Assembly: GCF_000001735.4 (NCBI RefSeq)
Contig: NC_003071.7
Span: 8,239,151-8,303,150 of the forward strand
Length of the DNA: 64,000 bases
Direction of reading: 5' to 3'
DNA from: Arabidopsis thaliana
Taxonomy: Eukaryota > Streptophyta > Magnoliopsida > Brassicales > Brassicaceae
Shown: one piece after another, positions 10,773 to 22,808 of the stretch
Layout of the letters: each line of letters starts with the position of its first letter
How positions within the stretch are numbered: position 1 is the first letter of the stretch
Notes under the pieces: model-generated
The model's database searches: none
The model's input: only the letters and a program-made list of their open reading frames with translations
What the model was told of the DNA's origin: nothing
Program-made: the position numbers and the translations under genes

Positions 10773-10991
10773 ATGAAGGCATGGGTGATAGGTTTGCTAG
10801 TGATCTGCGCCGTGGTGATTGCGGAACCAGTGGAGAGTCGGAATTACATAGAATATGGTGCGATTAACAAGTGTGCCGGTCCTAATCCTCCTCCAGGATG
10901 CAATCCTCCCGGGACTGAACAAAAAAACCCTACTCCCGTTAACGAGTATAGCCGTGGCTGCAGCAAAATTCATCGGTGCAGGCGCGATTGA
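10773..10991 (+). CDS. RALFL12: RALF-like cysteine-rich signalling peptide
   Basis: Single exon, 72 residues, with a signal peptide ([17 protein letters not shown]) and the same mature peptide as RALFL11 except PPGTEQ for PPGAEQ. The four Cys, the YIEYGAI motif and the basic CRRD terminus are intact; no RRxL processing site. Likely a secreted ligand of CrRLK1L receptors, like the rest of the array. Matches At2g19040 from memory. Confidence 0.92.
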   Translation: MKAWVIGLLVICAVVIAEPVESRNYIEYGAINKCAGPNPPPGCNPPGTEQKNPTPVNEYSRGCSKIHRCRRD

Positions 10992-11056
10992 ACCGTAATG
11001 ATGTTCATCATATAAAATTCTTCATTTCAATGAGCCCCGAATCTATTTGCTTTTCA

Positions 11057-11090
11057 TGCATATGCATACACTTGTATATGCGTATATGCA
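11057..11090 (+). other. 3' UTR hairpin, RALFL12
   Basis: Arms TGCATATGC (11057-11065) and GTATATGCA (11082-11090). The single substitution from the other copies turns an A-U pair into a G-U wobble, so the RNA stem could still form. Confidence 0.45.
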
Positions 11091-12428
11091 AGGTGTTTTA
11101 TGTGTTTCAAATGAATTAGGTATTAATGGATTAATCCTCAGATCATTGTATCAAAGATATCAAATATATATTTTGTTATTGATTTAAATTATTATAATAA
11201 TTAATTAGTGTTTATCACTCTCCTTAGTTTATATTACTAGTCCTTTTCTTGAGGAAAGACGTTTCTGCTTTCGATAACATTTTCCATTTCAATTCAGCTT
11301 CCAGTTCCTTGATCGCATTAATTAGAAGTAGAGGGATTAGCCATACAGAAATTTTCCTCGATTCATTACAGATTTTAAAATTTAATTTGTTATTTACCGT
11401 TTTAATTTGTATTACTGTAGATTCTAGACATCAGGCTAAATATGCTTTGCACACACTTTTCAGTTTTAACATATTACAGGCTTAAGAAACAAAAGAAATG
11501 CACTTTAAGTAAAATTATTTTTAGGAAATGCAAACAAAAAGAAAATTAATGCAAAAAGTCTTACTTTCGGATGATATTTTGAAGAACTAAAATCAAAGTG
11601 AAGCAATTAATGAACCTGAAATTATCAAAGTGATTAAGTGAAGTTATTAACACAACTCACACATGTGCATGACGATGCGGTTTTTTTCCTCTTAAACTTG
11701 GAATTTAAATTAACGAGATCCAATTATTTGACTCAAACTGTTTCTCATTGGCTAACAATGTGACTCAAAAGCTAGTTGATGTTTTTGAAAAAAAATCATA
11801 GTAGAGCCGTCGAGCAGTTTTTTTTGTTCCTGGACAAAACACTTTTTTTTTAACCATAAAAATTATTGTTAATAAAATCGACCAATGTCTTTCGCTTTTC
11901 TGGTTTGTCCAAGAAAAAAAAAAAGTCTTTTGCTTTTCCTATAGCCATAAATAAAAAAGGCCACAGTCAAATAATCTTAATTTGCGCTATTTGTTATTTT
12001 CTTATTCTTTTTATATTATATCAAATACGGTATGATTAGTAGATAAACGCGTTTATTAAATAGCCTAAATAGTTTTTCACAACTTATCATGAACGCTAAA
12101 ATTCAACAGGATGCACAGTTTCGATCCATATACATCGTGGTTTTATTTTAAGTACACGTAGTTTTCATATATGGTAGAAAAAAATAATATTTATGTGATA
12201 ACATGAAAAATAATGCAATCCTGATTCGATTTAAGTGTTGGTTAATTAGTCAATACAGACGGTTTTAACAATTTACAGCAATCAAAAAGAAATCTTTTTC
12301 ATCTTCTTTGCACTTCATCATTTACAAAAATATGAAAGCAAACCTAAAAATAACTCAGAATTCATCTTCTAGCTAATTTTTACATCCTTAATTTAGCTAA
12401 ATCTAATGCATCTTCTAACCTCTAATTG

Positions 12429-12439
12429 TATATATAAAG
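12429..12439 (+). promoter_or_regulatory. RALFL13 TATA box
   Basis: TATATATAAAG lies 95 bp before the ATG, with the shared upstream block intact. Confidence 0.7.
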
Positions 12440-12523
12440 TAGCCCATCTTTCTTCAATTTTACAACAAACAAAAAGAAAAAGAAGAAGTACTATCAGCTA
12501 TATATCTCAACAAATAAAGAAAT

Positions 12524-12742
12524 ATGAAGGCATGGGTGATATGTTTGCTAGTGATTTGCGCGGCAGTGATTGCGGAACCAGTGGAGAGTCGGAATTACAT
12601 AGAATATGGTGCGATTAACAAGTGCGCTGGTCCTAATCCTCCTCCGGGATGCAATCCTCCCGGGGCCGAACAGAAGAACCCTAATCCCGTTAACGAATAT
12701 AGCCGTGGCTGCAGCAAAATTCATCGGTGCAGGCGTGACTGA
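12524..12742 (+). CDS. RALFL13: RALF-like cysteine-rich signalling peptide
   Basis: Single exon, 72 residues. It differs from RALFL11 in the mature peptide only by KNPNPV for KNPTPV and in the signal peptide by V for L at residue 5. Four Cys, YIEYGAI and the basic C-terminus are intact; no prodomain or RRxL site. Fourth and last member of the array. Matches At2g19045 from memory. Confidence 0.92.
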
Positions 12743-12811
12743 ACCCGAAGTGACGTTCATCATTTAAACTGATTCCTCATCTCTACGAACTCTGTACGTA
12801 TTTGCTTTACA

Positions 12812-12837
12812 TGCATATACATACACTCGTATATGCA
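12812..12837 (+). other. 3' UTR hairpin, RALFL13
   Basis: TGCATATAC (12812-12820) and GTATATGCA (12829-12837) pair exactly. The loop has shrunk to 8 nt, because an inner ATATGCGT-like segment of the other copies is missing. Confidence 0.5.
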
Positions 12838-13805
12838 AGGTGTTTTATGTGTATCAAATTAATTAATAGTTTATTAATCCTCAGATCATTGTATTAAAAA
12901 TATCAAATATATACTAACTGTGTTAAATTATATAAAGTGTTCATCAATCTCCTTTACATCTAATTTTTTTTATCGGCTTTGATCTTATACTAACTATAAC
13001 TAGGATTCTGATTTATAATACTATAAACTGGAAAATTTGTAAGAAAACAACTAGACGCAAAAGGACTAGCAATATAATTAAGCAGAAAAAAAAAATTTGG
13101 TTACTAGCTAACCTAACCTGTAAGATGATTAGTGGAACATTTAAAAAGTGCATGGCATGACTCGACCAACGAAAACAATGAAGTTGAAAGCCATTTATGC
13201 AATATCCTAAAACAGTCAGAAACTTGGTCTATATCTCTTGCATATGCATGGATAATACTTTATAATTATAACCGTTTTTATTAAAACATTGAAAACTGGA
13301 TTTATGCGGTAACTTTTTTCCTTCTTATTTTAACATTTAATTATTCCTCAAGTTTTATTTACCTTTGTTCGCATATTCTTCTTTTTTATATAATCAAATA
13401 TAGTATTTATTTATATATATTTTCCTCAATTCATTACAGATTTTCTCAAGTTAGGCAGATCTACTTGAAGAGAGTAAGAATACAAAAGTGTTTAGGAAGA
13501 ATTGTAATAAACTCTCATGAAAATAGTTATAAGAGATACATTATGTTATATAAAGATGAGATTTCCTAATCTACGATAAACTTAAATGTAAATAATATAT
13601 TTAAAGATAATGTTAAACTTTCTAAACTTCAATTATTAACGTTTATTAATAATCTTTTAGATACTTATAGAATAATTATCTTGATCTTGTCATTTCAACC
13701 GTCAATCTCGGTCGATTTCCGGTTTTCAATACCAGTTCTCTATATTCTAATAATGTGTTTGAACAATAAAACAAATAACAAAGTACAAACTACACCTCAT
13801 TTTAG

Positions 13806-13852
13806 AAGTCATCGCAATAATTAACATGTTGAATGCGTCGACTTTGCATAAC
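13806..13852 (+). promoter_or_regulatory. Conserved upstream module of GDSL copy 2
   Basis: The pieces TCATCGCAATAATTAAC and AATGCGTCGACTTTGCA, 460 bp before the ATG, are nearly identical to 17423-17472, which lies 458 bp before the ATG of GDSL copy 3. This shows the promoter was duplicated with the gene. Confidence 0.55.
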
Positions 13853-14265
13853 AATCTTTTTTTTTCTGTTCAATGTGATCATATTATTCAGTTAAATAAA
13901 ATAAAATCAAACACCACAAGATTCTTCACGAAACCAAATATACGTATCTGGCTCTTATTCAGAGACTTTGATATTTGTCTGTTAAAATGACTTCTAATAT
14001 TCTTATTACAACTCACGTACAAGTTGACAATTGAAGATTTTGCCGAACATAAAAAAAAAACTACTTACTTACAAGTTGACACTTAATGATCTTTCAGAAA
14101 ATCTAAGAATTACCATCCCTGTTTAATTTATTCATTATCTATTCTGTCTCTAGTCTTGAAATAGAATTTTACTTCTGTCTGTTTCTGTCTATATATGTTT
14201 ATATATAGGCTCTTATCTGTTCTTGAACGTTAACAATTTCAGTTTCTGGTCATTAATTTACTAAA

Positions 14266-16384
14266 ATGGCCGAGGCAATATTCAAAGCGTTGTTGTTGGT
14301 CATTGCGACCACCGCATTTGCAACGACCGAGGCGGCTCTTGGACAGCGAGTGCCTTGCTATTTTGTTTTCGGAGACTCCGTCTTCGACAATGGTAACAAC
14401 AATGTCCTGAATACCTCGGCCAAAGTCAACTATTCACCCTACGGTATTGATTTTGCTAGAGGTCCTACCGGCCGTTTCAGCAATGGTCGTAACATTCCTG
14501 ACATTATCGGTTAGTCTCCCAGATTTTGTTTATCTTTTTGCCAATAATTTTATGGATAAAAGAGTGAATATAAACTACGAAAAAGAAAGAGTTTTTAAGA
14601 ATATATTGTATCACAATGTTTCCTTTGCGCTGTTTGAAGTTTTGAATGTAGGTATTATTTGTTTTTAGCTAATGTATCAAATGAATACATGAAAAATGGA
14701 AGAAATTAAAGTTTTGATCGGTAAAACATATATAGAACTTAGTTATAAAGAAAAAGTAGTCATAAAATGCCACTTAAAACATTATATACGTTTGAATAAT
14801 TTGTCCTTTCTTTTTTGTCAAAAGAATAATTTGTCCTTATTTCAGCTAAACTAATGAGATATATAAGAACTAACGAAATTAAAGTTTTTTCATGTTTGAA
14901 ATTAAAGAAGTAACTAAAGTTTCTCAAGTTGGTTCTTATATGTTTACCGAAACATTGTATGAGATACGAGTTTGAATAATTTGTCTTCATTTCAGCTGAG
15001 CTAATGAGATTCAGTGATTACATTCCACCGTTCACGGGAGCATCACCGGAACAAGCTCACATCGGAATAAACTACGCTTCTGGTGGAGGCGGAATACGTG
15101 AAGAAACTAGCCAACATTTGGTAAGAATGAGAGAGATTATTTAAAGATATTTTCATTTTTGTTTACAGCAACGCCTACTTTGAACATTCCATCGGCTATC
15201 TAATTCTTTGATTGCAAATGGAAAACCTTAGACACTAAATAGACAATATTTATAATAATCGATAAGTTTTCTGGATGTTTTATGGATTAAAGTGTATTCT
15301 TTTTGACAATATAGGGTGAAATAATCAGTTTTAAAAAGCAAATAAAGAATCACCGGTCGATGATTATGACGGCTAAGGTTCCAGAGGAGAAGCTGAATAA
15401 ATGTCTATACACAATTAATATTGGAAGCAATGATTATCTCAACAACTATTTTATGCCGGCTCCATATATGACCAATAAGAAGTTCAGTTTCGATGAATAT
15501 GCAGATTCTCTCATTCGAAGTTATCGCTCTTATTTGAAGGTCCAACTATATATATGCCTAAGATTTTAGGAAAAAGATAATATAGGATGTATTATAATAT
15601 CGTAGGAAAAGGTGGAAATTGAATAACTAATATATTGTGTAAACAAACTAATATACGAATTGCTTATATTATTATTTTTAATTAAAAAATGAACACGCAT
15701 ATTCTTGTTCATATATCCTTATCATTAATTTAAAGATGAATTTTGTGTATAGTCATTGTACGTTCTAGGAGCAAGGAAGGTCGCTGTGTTTGGGGTGAGT
15801 AAGCTCGGATGCACGCCGCGTATGATTGCCTCCCATGGTGGTGGTAATGGTTGTGCTGCTGAAGTGAACAAAGCTGTAGAACCTTTCAATAAGAACCTCA
15901 AAGCTCTTGTCTATGAATTCAACCGAGATTTTGCTGATGCTAAGTTCACCTTCGTTGATATCTTTAGCGGCCAAAGTCCTTTCGCGTTTTTCATGTTAGG
16001 TATGTAAACTCTGTATACATTTGACCTAAGCTATAGTCCCTTTCTTAAATTCATAAAGATAAGAGTTATTTTTTTGTCACAGATTTCAATTAGAAAATTT
16101 ATTTTCGTAGTGACATGCTATGTTCGATTTTTTTCCTATAATTTAATCATAAATTTATCACATATATTTTTGTAGGGTTTAGGGTAACAGACAAAAGTTG
16201 TTGTACGGTAAAACCAGGGGAAGAACTTTGTGCGACAAATGAACCGGTCTGTCCAGTTCAAAGACGGTATGTGTACTGGGACAATGTCCACAGCACAGAA
16301 GCAGCCAATATGGTGGTTGCAAAGGCTGCTTATGCCGGACTCATTACGTCTCCTTACAGTCTTTCTTGGCTTGCAAGATTATAG
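14266..16384 (+). CDS. GDSL esterase/lipase (copy 2 of the local cluster)
   Basis: Five exons: 14266-14509, 14996-15120, 15315-15539, 15753-15999 and 16176-16384 (349 residues). A signal peptide ends near AALGQ. Block I is [14 protein letters not shown] with nucleophile Ser38, block [16 protein letters not shown], block V WDNVHST with catalytic Asp and His. Cysteine-containing DKSCCTV and PGEELC segments near the C-terminus are shared with both paralogues. Predicted secreted acyl-ester hydrolase of unknown substrate. Exon sizes 2 to 5 equal those of copy 1. Very close in sequence to copy 3, so these two arose by the more recent duplication. Probably At2g19050. Confidence 0.92.
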
Positions 16385-17880
16385 GGACAACATTACAAAA
16401 CAGATTAACATTACTTTATATATATGCTGACCTTTATTCTTCAATTCAACTGTATTATTTAACAAGGAAACTTTGTTTCAACGTGTGAACCTTTTTTTTA
16501 AGAAAAGAAAAAAGAAAATGAATGAATAAATAATGAAATATAAAAATGGGTGAACATTACTATATGGGATATCCATTAACCAAGAAATTCAAAAATATTA
16601 CTTTCTGGGCGAAATATATGAATTGTTCTAGGCTAAACTTTGTTTTTTGTCAGATGGCTGAGTTTAGTTTTTGAAATTCGTAAAAACAAAATGAATAAAC
16701 TGCCAACGTTAAATTTGTTATTTTTCTTTTTTTCAGCCATTCCGTTCAAATTATATCACGGTTGAAGCATATATATACTCAATGAACTATAATGATATAA
16801 CAAACCCTAAAATACATAATTATTCTTCCAAATACATTGCATCAATTTAGAATCGCTATTTCTAAATTCTAGCAAAATGCAAGTATAGTTTCCACCACTG
16901 AATCTTGTAAATTTGTGAAAGGGGTTGCTAATTTGCTACAAAGATGGTCCAAAACCGCTACCGATATAGCAAACAACCATTATATATGATATCTACTTTT
17001 CAGGTATATTTTGGTAAAGATGGAATCATGAAACCTTGTCCTTTTTGATGCTAGAGCTCGTTGATTGCTCTATTGTCCATCCATATAGGGAAGTAATCTG
17101 ATATAACTACGTACTTATACTTATGTAGGAAGAAGATTTTTCATTTGGCGGTGATATTCCTCATGCACTTTAGGGCTCATATATGAGTTATATTCAAATT
17201 TAAATTGGTTTTAACATTAATATAGAAAAAGTATTTTTTCCATACTCTAGTAATTTCATTATTAATGTCATTGTGGTTGTTGATTTGGTCACACCAGCTA
17301 TATATATTTTGTTATTTTAAATTTTGCATATAGAGAGACGACTATATGTATCCAAATCCCTAATTTGATGGGACTCACGACGGTTTGAACTTCAATTTTT
17401 TAACAAACTACAGCTCATTGTAGAGGTCATCGCAATAATTAACTTACATGTCCAATGCGTCGACTTTGCAAACTAGTACTATGTTATGATGTGATCGTTT
17501 TATTTAATTAAATAAAATCACTACAAGGTTCTTCATGAAGCCAAATATAACGTATCAGACTCAAATTCGAAAATGAAAATTAAATATATTTTTCTAAAAC
17601 ACCACGAGATTTTCCTATTATGATAACTTATCATTTTCTCATCACAACTCATGTACAAGTTGACTTTTGAAGTTCGAAGATATCTCCAAAACAACAAACA
17701 AACGATCCACATACAAGTTGAATATTAAAGATCTTTCTAACAAAATCAAATATTAAACATCCCTGGTACTAATTTTTAATTCTGTCTATGTCGCGCTCTA
17801 TGTATGCTTATATATAGACTTTTCTCATTACGTATACTTCAAAGTTGCCATTTTATCTTTCTGTTAATTGTTTTCCAAAA
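16385..17880. other. Spacer between GDSL copies 2 and 3
   Basis: AT-rich without a gene. The last 480 bp are the duplicated GDSL promoter. The conserved module is at 17423-17472, a second shared block (TTCTTCATGAAGCCAAATAT) lies near 17528-17547, and TATATATAGAC near 17810 is the likely TATA box. Confidence 0.6.
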
Positions 17881-20665
17881 ATGGCCGATAAAATGTTCAA
17901 AGCATTGTTGTGGGCTTTTGCCACGGCGGTTGTGATGGCCGAGGCTGTTCGTGGACAACTAGTCCCTTGCTATTTCGTTTTCGGAGACTCTGTCTTCGAC
18001 AATGGTAACAACAATGAGTTGGATACCCTGGCCAAAGTCAACTATTCACCTTACGGTATTGATTTTGCTAGAGGTCCTACCGGGAGGTTCAGCAATGGTC
18101 GTAATATTCCCGACTTTATCGGTTAGTCCCAGTTTTGGTTTATCTCTTTGCCAATATTGTTTTTGATAAAATTGTTGATATAGATATCTAAAGAAAAAGG
18201 TAGCAAAATAATATCTCTTTGCCAATATTGCAGCATGATATACATTGTTTGATAATAATAATAAAACTATGATATACATTTTCCGATATGAGTTTGATTT
18301 CAACGATTTTATTTCAGCTGAAGAATTGAGAATTAGTTATGACATTCCACCATTCACCAGAGCATCGACGGAACAAGCTCACACCGGAATAAATTACGCT
18401 TCTGGTGGTGCCGGACTTCTCGAAGAAACTAGCCAACATTTAGTAAGAACAGAATAAACTCAAGAGCGAGAGCTACAAACAAAAATATTTTTATCTTCTT
18501 TGGGTATTTCATTTCATATACATATATGATTAACTTAAAAAAATAGTTATTTTGTAATAATGGTTTTAACTTCTTTTTTTTAAATACGAGTGGTAACCAT
18601 ATTTACAAGGTTTACAATTTTGAAAACATAATATTCTATAGAAATTTAATTTATCCAATATTTTTAATAACGGTAAACGCAAACGCTTTAATCATGCGTT
18701 TGTGATTACAGTTTCCAAAAATTGTTTGATAAAAATACTTAAATGCTGTGTTCTATGATAAACACATTACAGTAGTTTAACATGTAAATGTAAACAAAAA
18801 TAACAGATATAATGCTTTAGATTCCAATTTAACAGCTTAGGCACCAATATTAAGCTATATATATATATATATAGAATCGATGAGTTTTCTTTCCAGGTTA
18901 TGTATAAAACATGTGATTGATCAAATTATATATATATTTTTTTTAAAAATCTTAATTAGTCTCTTAATAGACAGCATGAATCACAAGGAATCAAACTTAA
19001 AACTATACTATACATGTTTTAGGTGACTAAAGAAGAATAATGTGGTCCATGGAACTAATCATTTGACTATAATTGATTTGCTTTTTTGGCAGGGGACGTT
19101 AAAATCACTCATGTATTATATTTAACATTGCTTGCAGTCTTTTACTATATATAAAACTTAAACTAATTACCTATGGATTATGATATATTATTTTTGACAA
19201 TATATATAGGGTGAAAGAATCAGTTTTGAAAAGCAAATAACTAATCACCGGAAGATGATTATGACGGCGGGAGTTCCACCGGAGAAGCTTAAGAAGTGTC
19301 TATATACAATTAATATTGGAAGCAATGATTATCTCAACAACTATTTCATGCCGGCTCCCTACACTACCAATGAAAATTTCAGTTTCGATGAATATGCTGA
19401 TTTTCTCATTCAAAGTTATCGCTCTTATTTGAAGGTACAACTATATATATGCTTATGATCTTATTAGAAATGTAATATAGGAATTATAGATCTTAAAATT
19501 TGATTATCATATAGAGTTTTACTTTATGTATATAGCTTTTCTCACGCCAAATTCTTTAATATTTTAGTGATTAAGTATTATTCAAGAATAATTTTAAAGT
19601 ATTGTATTATATTTATAAACATCTTCAAATTAATTTTGGATAGCATTTCTAAAATATAATCATTACTCATTACACTAGCTACGTACATATCAACTAGTGA
19701 TTCTCTTTAAAGTTAATTTTAGAAAATAAAAGAAAAAGTATTTAATATCATAGGTTAAAGGTGGAAATTGAATAAGTGATAGACTATGTAAATATTTGGA
19801 TATTTTTCTCTAACATATATACTCCTAATTATGTATCGTACATTAATTTAAAGATACATTTTTTTCGCGTATAGTCATTGTACGTCTTAGGAGCAAGGAA
19901 GGTAGCGGTCTTTGGGGTGAGTAAGCTTGGGTGCACGCCGCGGATGATCGCCTCCCATGGTGGAGGTAAAGGCTGCGCTACTGAAGTGAACAAAGCTGTC
20001 GAACCTTTCAACAAGAAACTTAAAGATCTCATCTCTGAATTCAACAGAATCAGTGTTGTTGATCATGCTAAGTTCACCTTTGTTGATCTTTTCAGCAGCC
20101 AAAATCCTATTGAGTATTTCATTTTAGGTAAGTACGCTATATATATATATATATATATTAAACTCACTGCATTATTGAGCTAATAGGAAATAAATTAAAC
20201 AAATTAAAAACATATTACATTCTTTGAAATATTATCATTATGACTGTTACTTACAAAAGGTATTTATTCAAAACCACACATGTCCACACAAAAATTTATA
20301 TAAATATCTTGAAAAATGTAGTTTGTTTTTTTGGGTCAAAAATTAATGATTCGTACAATTAGAAAATTTACTAATCATAGTAACATAATTGCAAAACTAC
20401 TTCTTTAGTTATGTTCTTTAATTAGTTAGATCATTAATATTTCACATGTAATTTTGTAGGATTTACGGTAACAGACAAAAGTTGTTGTACGGTAGAATCA
20501 GGGCAAGAACTTTGTGCCGCAAATAAACCGGTTTGTCCGAATCGAGAACGGTACGTCTACTGGGACAATGTCCATAGCACAGAAGCAGCTAATAAGGTCG
20601 TTGTAAAGGCTGCGTTTGCCGGACTCATTACGTCTCCTATAAGCATTTTACTGCTTGTACTATAA
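17881..20665 (+). CDS. GDSL esterase/lipase (copy 3 of the local cluster)
   Basis: Five exons: 17881-18121, 18318-18442, 19210-19434, 19875-20127 and 20460-20665 (349 residues). I chose the ATG at 17881 over an in-frame one at 17845 because it aligns with copy 2 and gives a direct signal peptide ([16 protein letters not shown]). Ser37 lies in [14 protein letters not shown], with [13 protein letters not shown] and WDNVHST as blocks III and V. Exon 4 is 6 bp longer than in copy 2. The C-terminus [10 protein letters not shown] is hydrophobic and unlike [11 protein letters not shown] of copy 2. The third intron carries (TA)n runs. Probably At2g19060. Confidence 0.92.
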
Positions 20666-21034
20666 TATTGCTAGTAAAGCCTAAAAAGATATCATTCTGC
20701 TTCCAAATACCTTGCATTAATTTAGAATTAGTATTGCTAAATTGTAACAACATGCCATCATATTTCCATCATTGAGTTTTGTTATGGATTTGGCAAACAA
20801 CCCAATCTAAGTCAAATTCATTGCATGCAAGATCATACTAAATGTTGTACTGGAGAAAGCACGATATTCTATAGCATTTTTTTTTGTTTAAATGTTAATT
20901 CCATTGTAGTAAGAACAATAATATATAGTTTAGAATCTGTTATTACAATTCAATAATCACTACAATATAAGTAGAATTCAAATGAAAGTGCATAAATATT
21001 TGTATACGTCATGTATATAAAAAACATATAAGGC
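20666..21034. other. Convergent 3' spacer, GDSL copy 3 and SHT
   Basis: 369 bp between two stop codons on opposite strands. AT-rich, with no ORF or RNA gene seen. Confidence 0.6.
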
Positions 21035-22808
21035 CTAGATATCTTCATAAAAGTGTTTCTTGAAGGCCTCCATGTGAGCCACCTGTAGACACGTCGCGAG
21101 AATCACCGAGCCATCTTCGTTTTGATCCGGCAAGATCAGCGAGTCGCCGTCAAAGTCATGCGTGCCTGGTCCCGTGTAGAACTCTTTGCCCCATCCGAAA
21201 TCAAGGCCGTACATTGGCAAAGTTAACCAGCTCACCACTCCAAGATTTGGGTTTCCGTAGAATGGACCTTCCGTGCTTCCCAAGGCATGTAGATCTTGAA
21301 ACTTCTTCAGATCTTTTTGGTTCTTAAGATACTCTATCCCAATCATCACGTATTCGTTTGTTACATTCTTTATGGCTTTACTGATTAAACTCGCCGCGAA
21401 ACCCAATTCATTCGATATCAGTTCACCTATATGCATAACAAAATTATCGAAACAGACTTTGCATTGTAGAATCAGTACGTACTAACCTACATTTACGTGG
21501 ATGAAAAGCAACCAAGAAAAGTTTCATATATCCAAGTTCTTCAGATAATTTTAATTGTTCAGCAATAGTAGAAATTAATGATAATCCATCAGTTTCATAA
21601 AAGAGTCGTTTTGACGGTCTTTTGACACGAATTCTAAGATAAACAAATTACAATATTTTGTAATATTTTTGAATTGAAAAAAATTAATAAATAAATAATA
21701 TATATAATTGGAATATAAAAGTAATGAACAAAATCATAATTTTTGTTTAGAGGACTAAATTAAATTTTGAAGAAGTGTATTCAAATTCACAAAACAAACA
21801 AAATTTCTATGGATAGTAATAGAAAAGAAAGAAAAAACACGTACCTGAGGTGCTTGCTGCGACCACGTCAAGAGTAGCATTGCCGAAGTAGCCGCGTGGC
21901 AGAGGTGGCTCCATCCGACTACGAGTATCTATACAGATTCCTAGAGCCGTTGGTTGCTCCGGAGAGTGGCCACGTGCTTTACACGCGCACCTCCACACGT
22001 GTCCGGTGACGGTCTCGTACCTTGTAAACCCTTTCGCCGGGTCAGAGTGTTTGCTTCCGTTGGCTTTACTTCGTAGCTTCTGCAGCTGAGATGTGCTCAG
22101 TGGTAGCATCACCACAATCGTTTTCTTCTTTCTCTCTTCTACATTGTCCGTTTCTCCGATCAAAAACGGTGGCTGATCAAACTCTTTGTGGTCGAACTTT
22201 GGGGGCGACACAAACGGTGGGAGCGGTTCACCAGCCCAGAGGATTTTCCGGTCTAGAAATGGAACGGTTTCTAACGGTTCACCGCGCGCGAGTCTTCCCC
22301 ATTCCGATATTAAGTGAAGCGCGCTTTGGCCATCTACGATCGCGTGGGAAACGTTGACGCTAAGGCTTATTCCACCGCATTTGAATTTGGTTACCTGAGC
22401 TAAAAATAGAGGAATCGTTTCGATAGGGTTTTTATAGTTTACTTGCGGCATAAGATTCTCGAATTCCGGCGTAGGAGAGAAGTCTTTGAAATCCGAAAGC
22501 TTCCCCTCAGATTCCGCTTCAATGAATTCCACTCCCTCGGCGTTACAATTGAGCTCGAACCGTCCCCGAGGGAGCCATCTGAGACGGCCAGCCATAGGGT
22601 AAAAATGGACTAGCACACGGCTCAACGAGGTTTTTAGGATTTCGACTACATTGCCTTGGAAAGATTCAGATGGCTTGTCGTAAAAGTAAAGGGTGGGAAT
22701 GTGAGTAATTGTACCAACTTGATCCCACTCGGCTAAGGGAAACCTACCGCTCCACGTTGGTTCGGCCGGTACTATAGTGTAAGATTTTCTAAAAGTTATG
22801 GGAGCCAT
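21035..22808 (-). CDS. SHT: Spermidine hydroxycinnamoyl transferase (BAHD family)
   Basis: Two exons, 22808-21845 and 21426-21035, give 451 residues, the length I recall for Arabidopsis SHT (At2g19070). BAHD signatures are both present: HAIVDG with catalytic His155 and Asp159, and DFGWG at about 397-401. The single intron falls in the usual BAHD position between them. BAHD enzymes are cytosolic monomers using acyl-CoA donors. SHT transfers hydroxycinnamoyl groups from CoA to the three amines of spermidine in the tapetum, giving tri-conjugates deposited on the pollen coat. The family call is certain from sequence; substrate and tissue come from recognition of the gene. It diverges from metaxin across an 860-bp spacer. 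Confidence 0.93.

Larger units (their letters stand above)
10992..12523. other. RALFL12-RALFL13 spacer
   Basis: No supported gene. After about 240 bp of 3' homology to the other units the sequence diverges (11235-11850). Homology to the RALFL11-12 spacer returns near 11870 (ATAAAATCGACCAATGTCTTT) and continues into the shared promoter block at 12330-12420. Confidence 0.6.
12743..14265. other. Spacer after RALFL13 and upstream region of GDSL copy 2
   Basis: No gene. RALFL-unit homology persists to about 13330. From 13800 a different block begins that is shared with the upstream region of GDSL copy 3 (described below). A TATA-like TATATATAGG lies at about 14200-14210, before the ATG at 14266. 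Confidence 0.6.
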
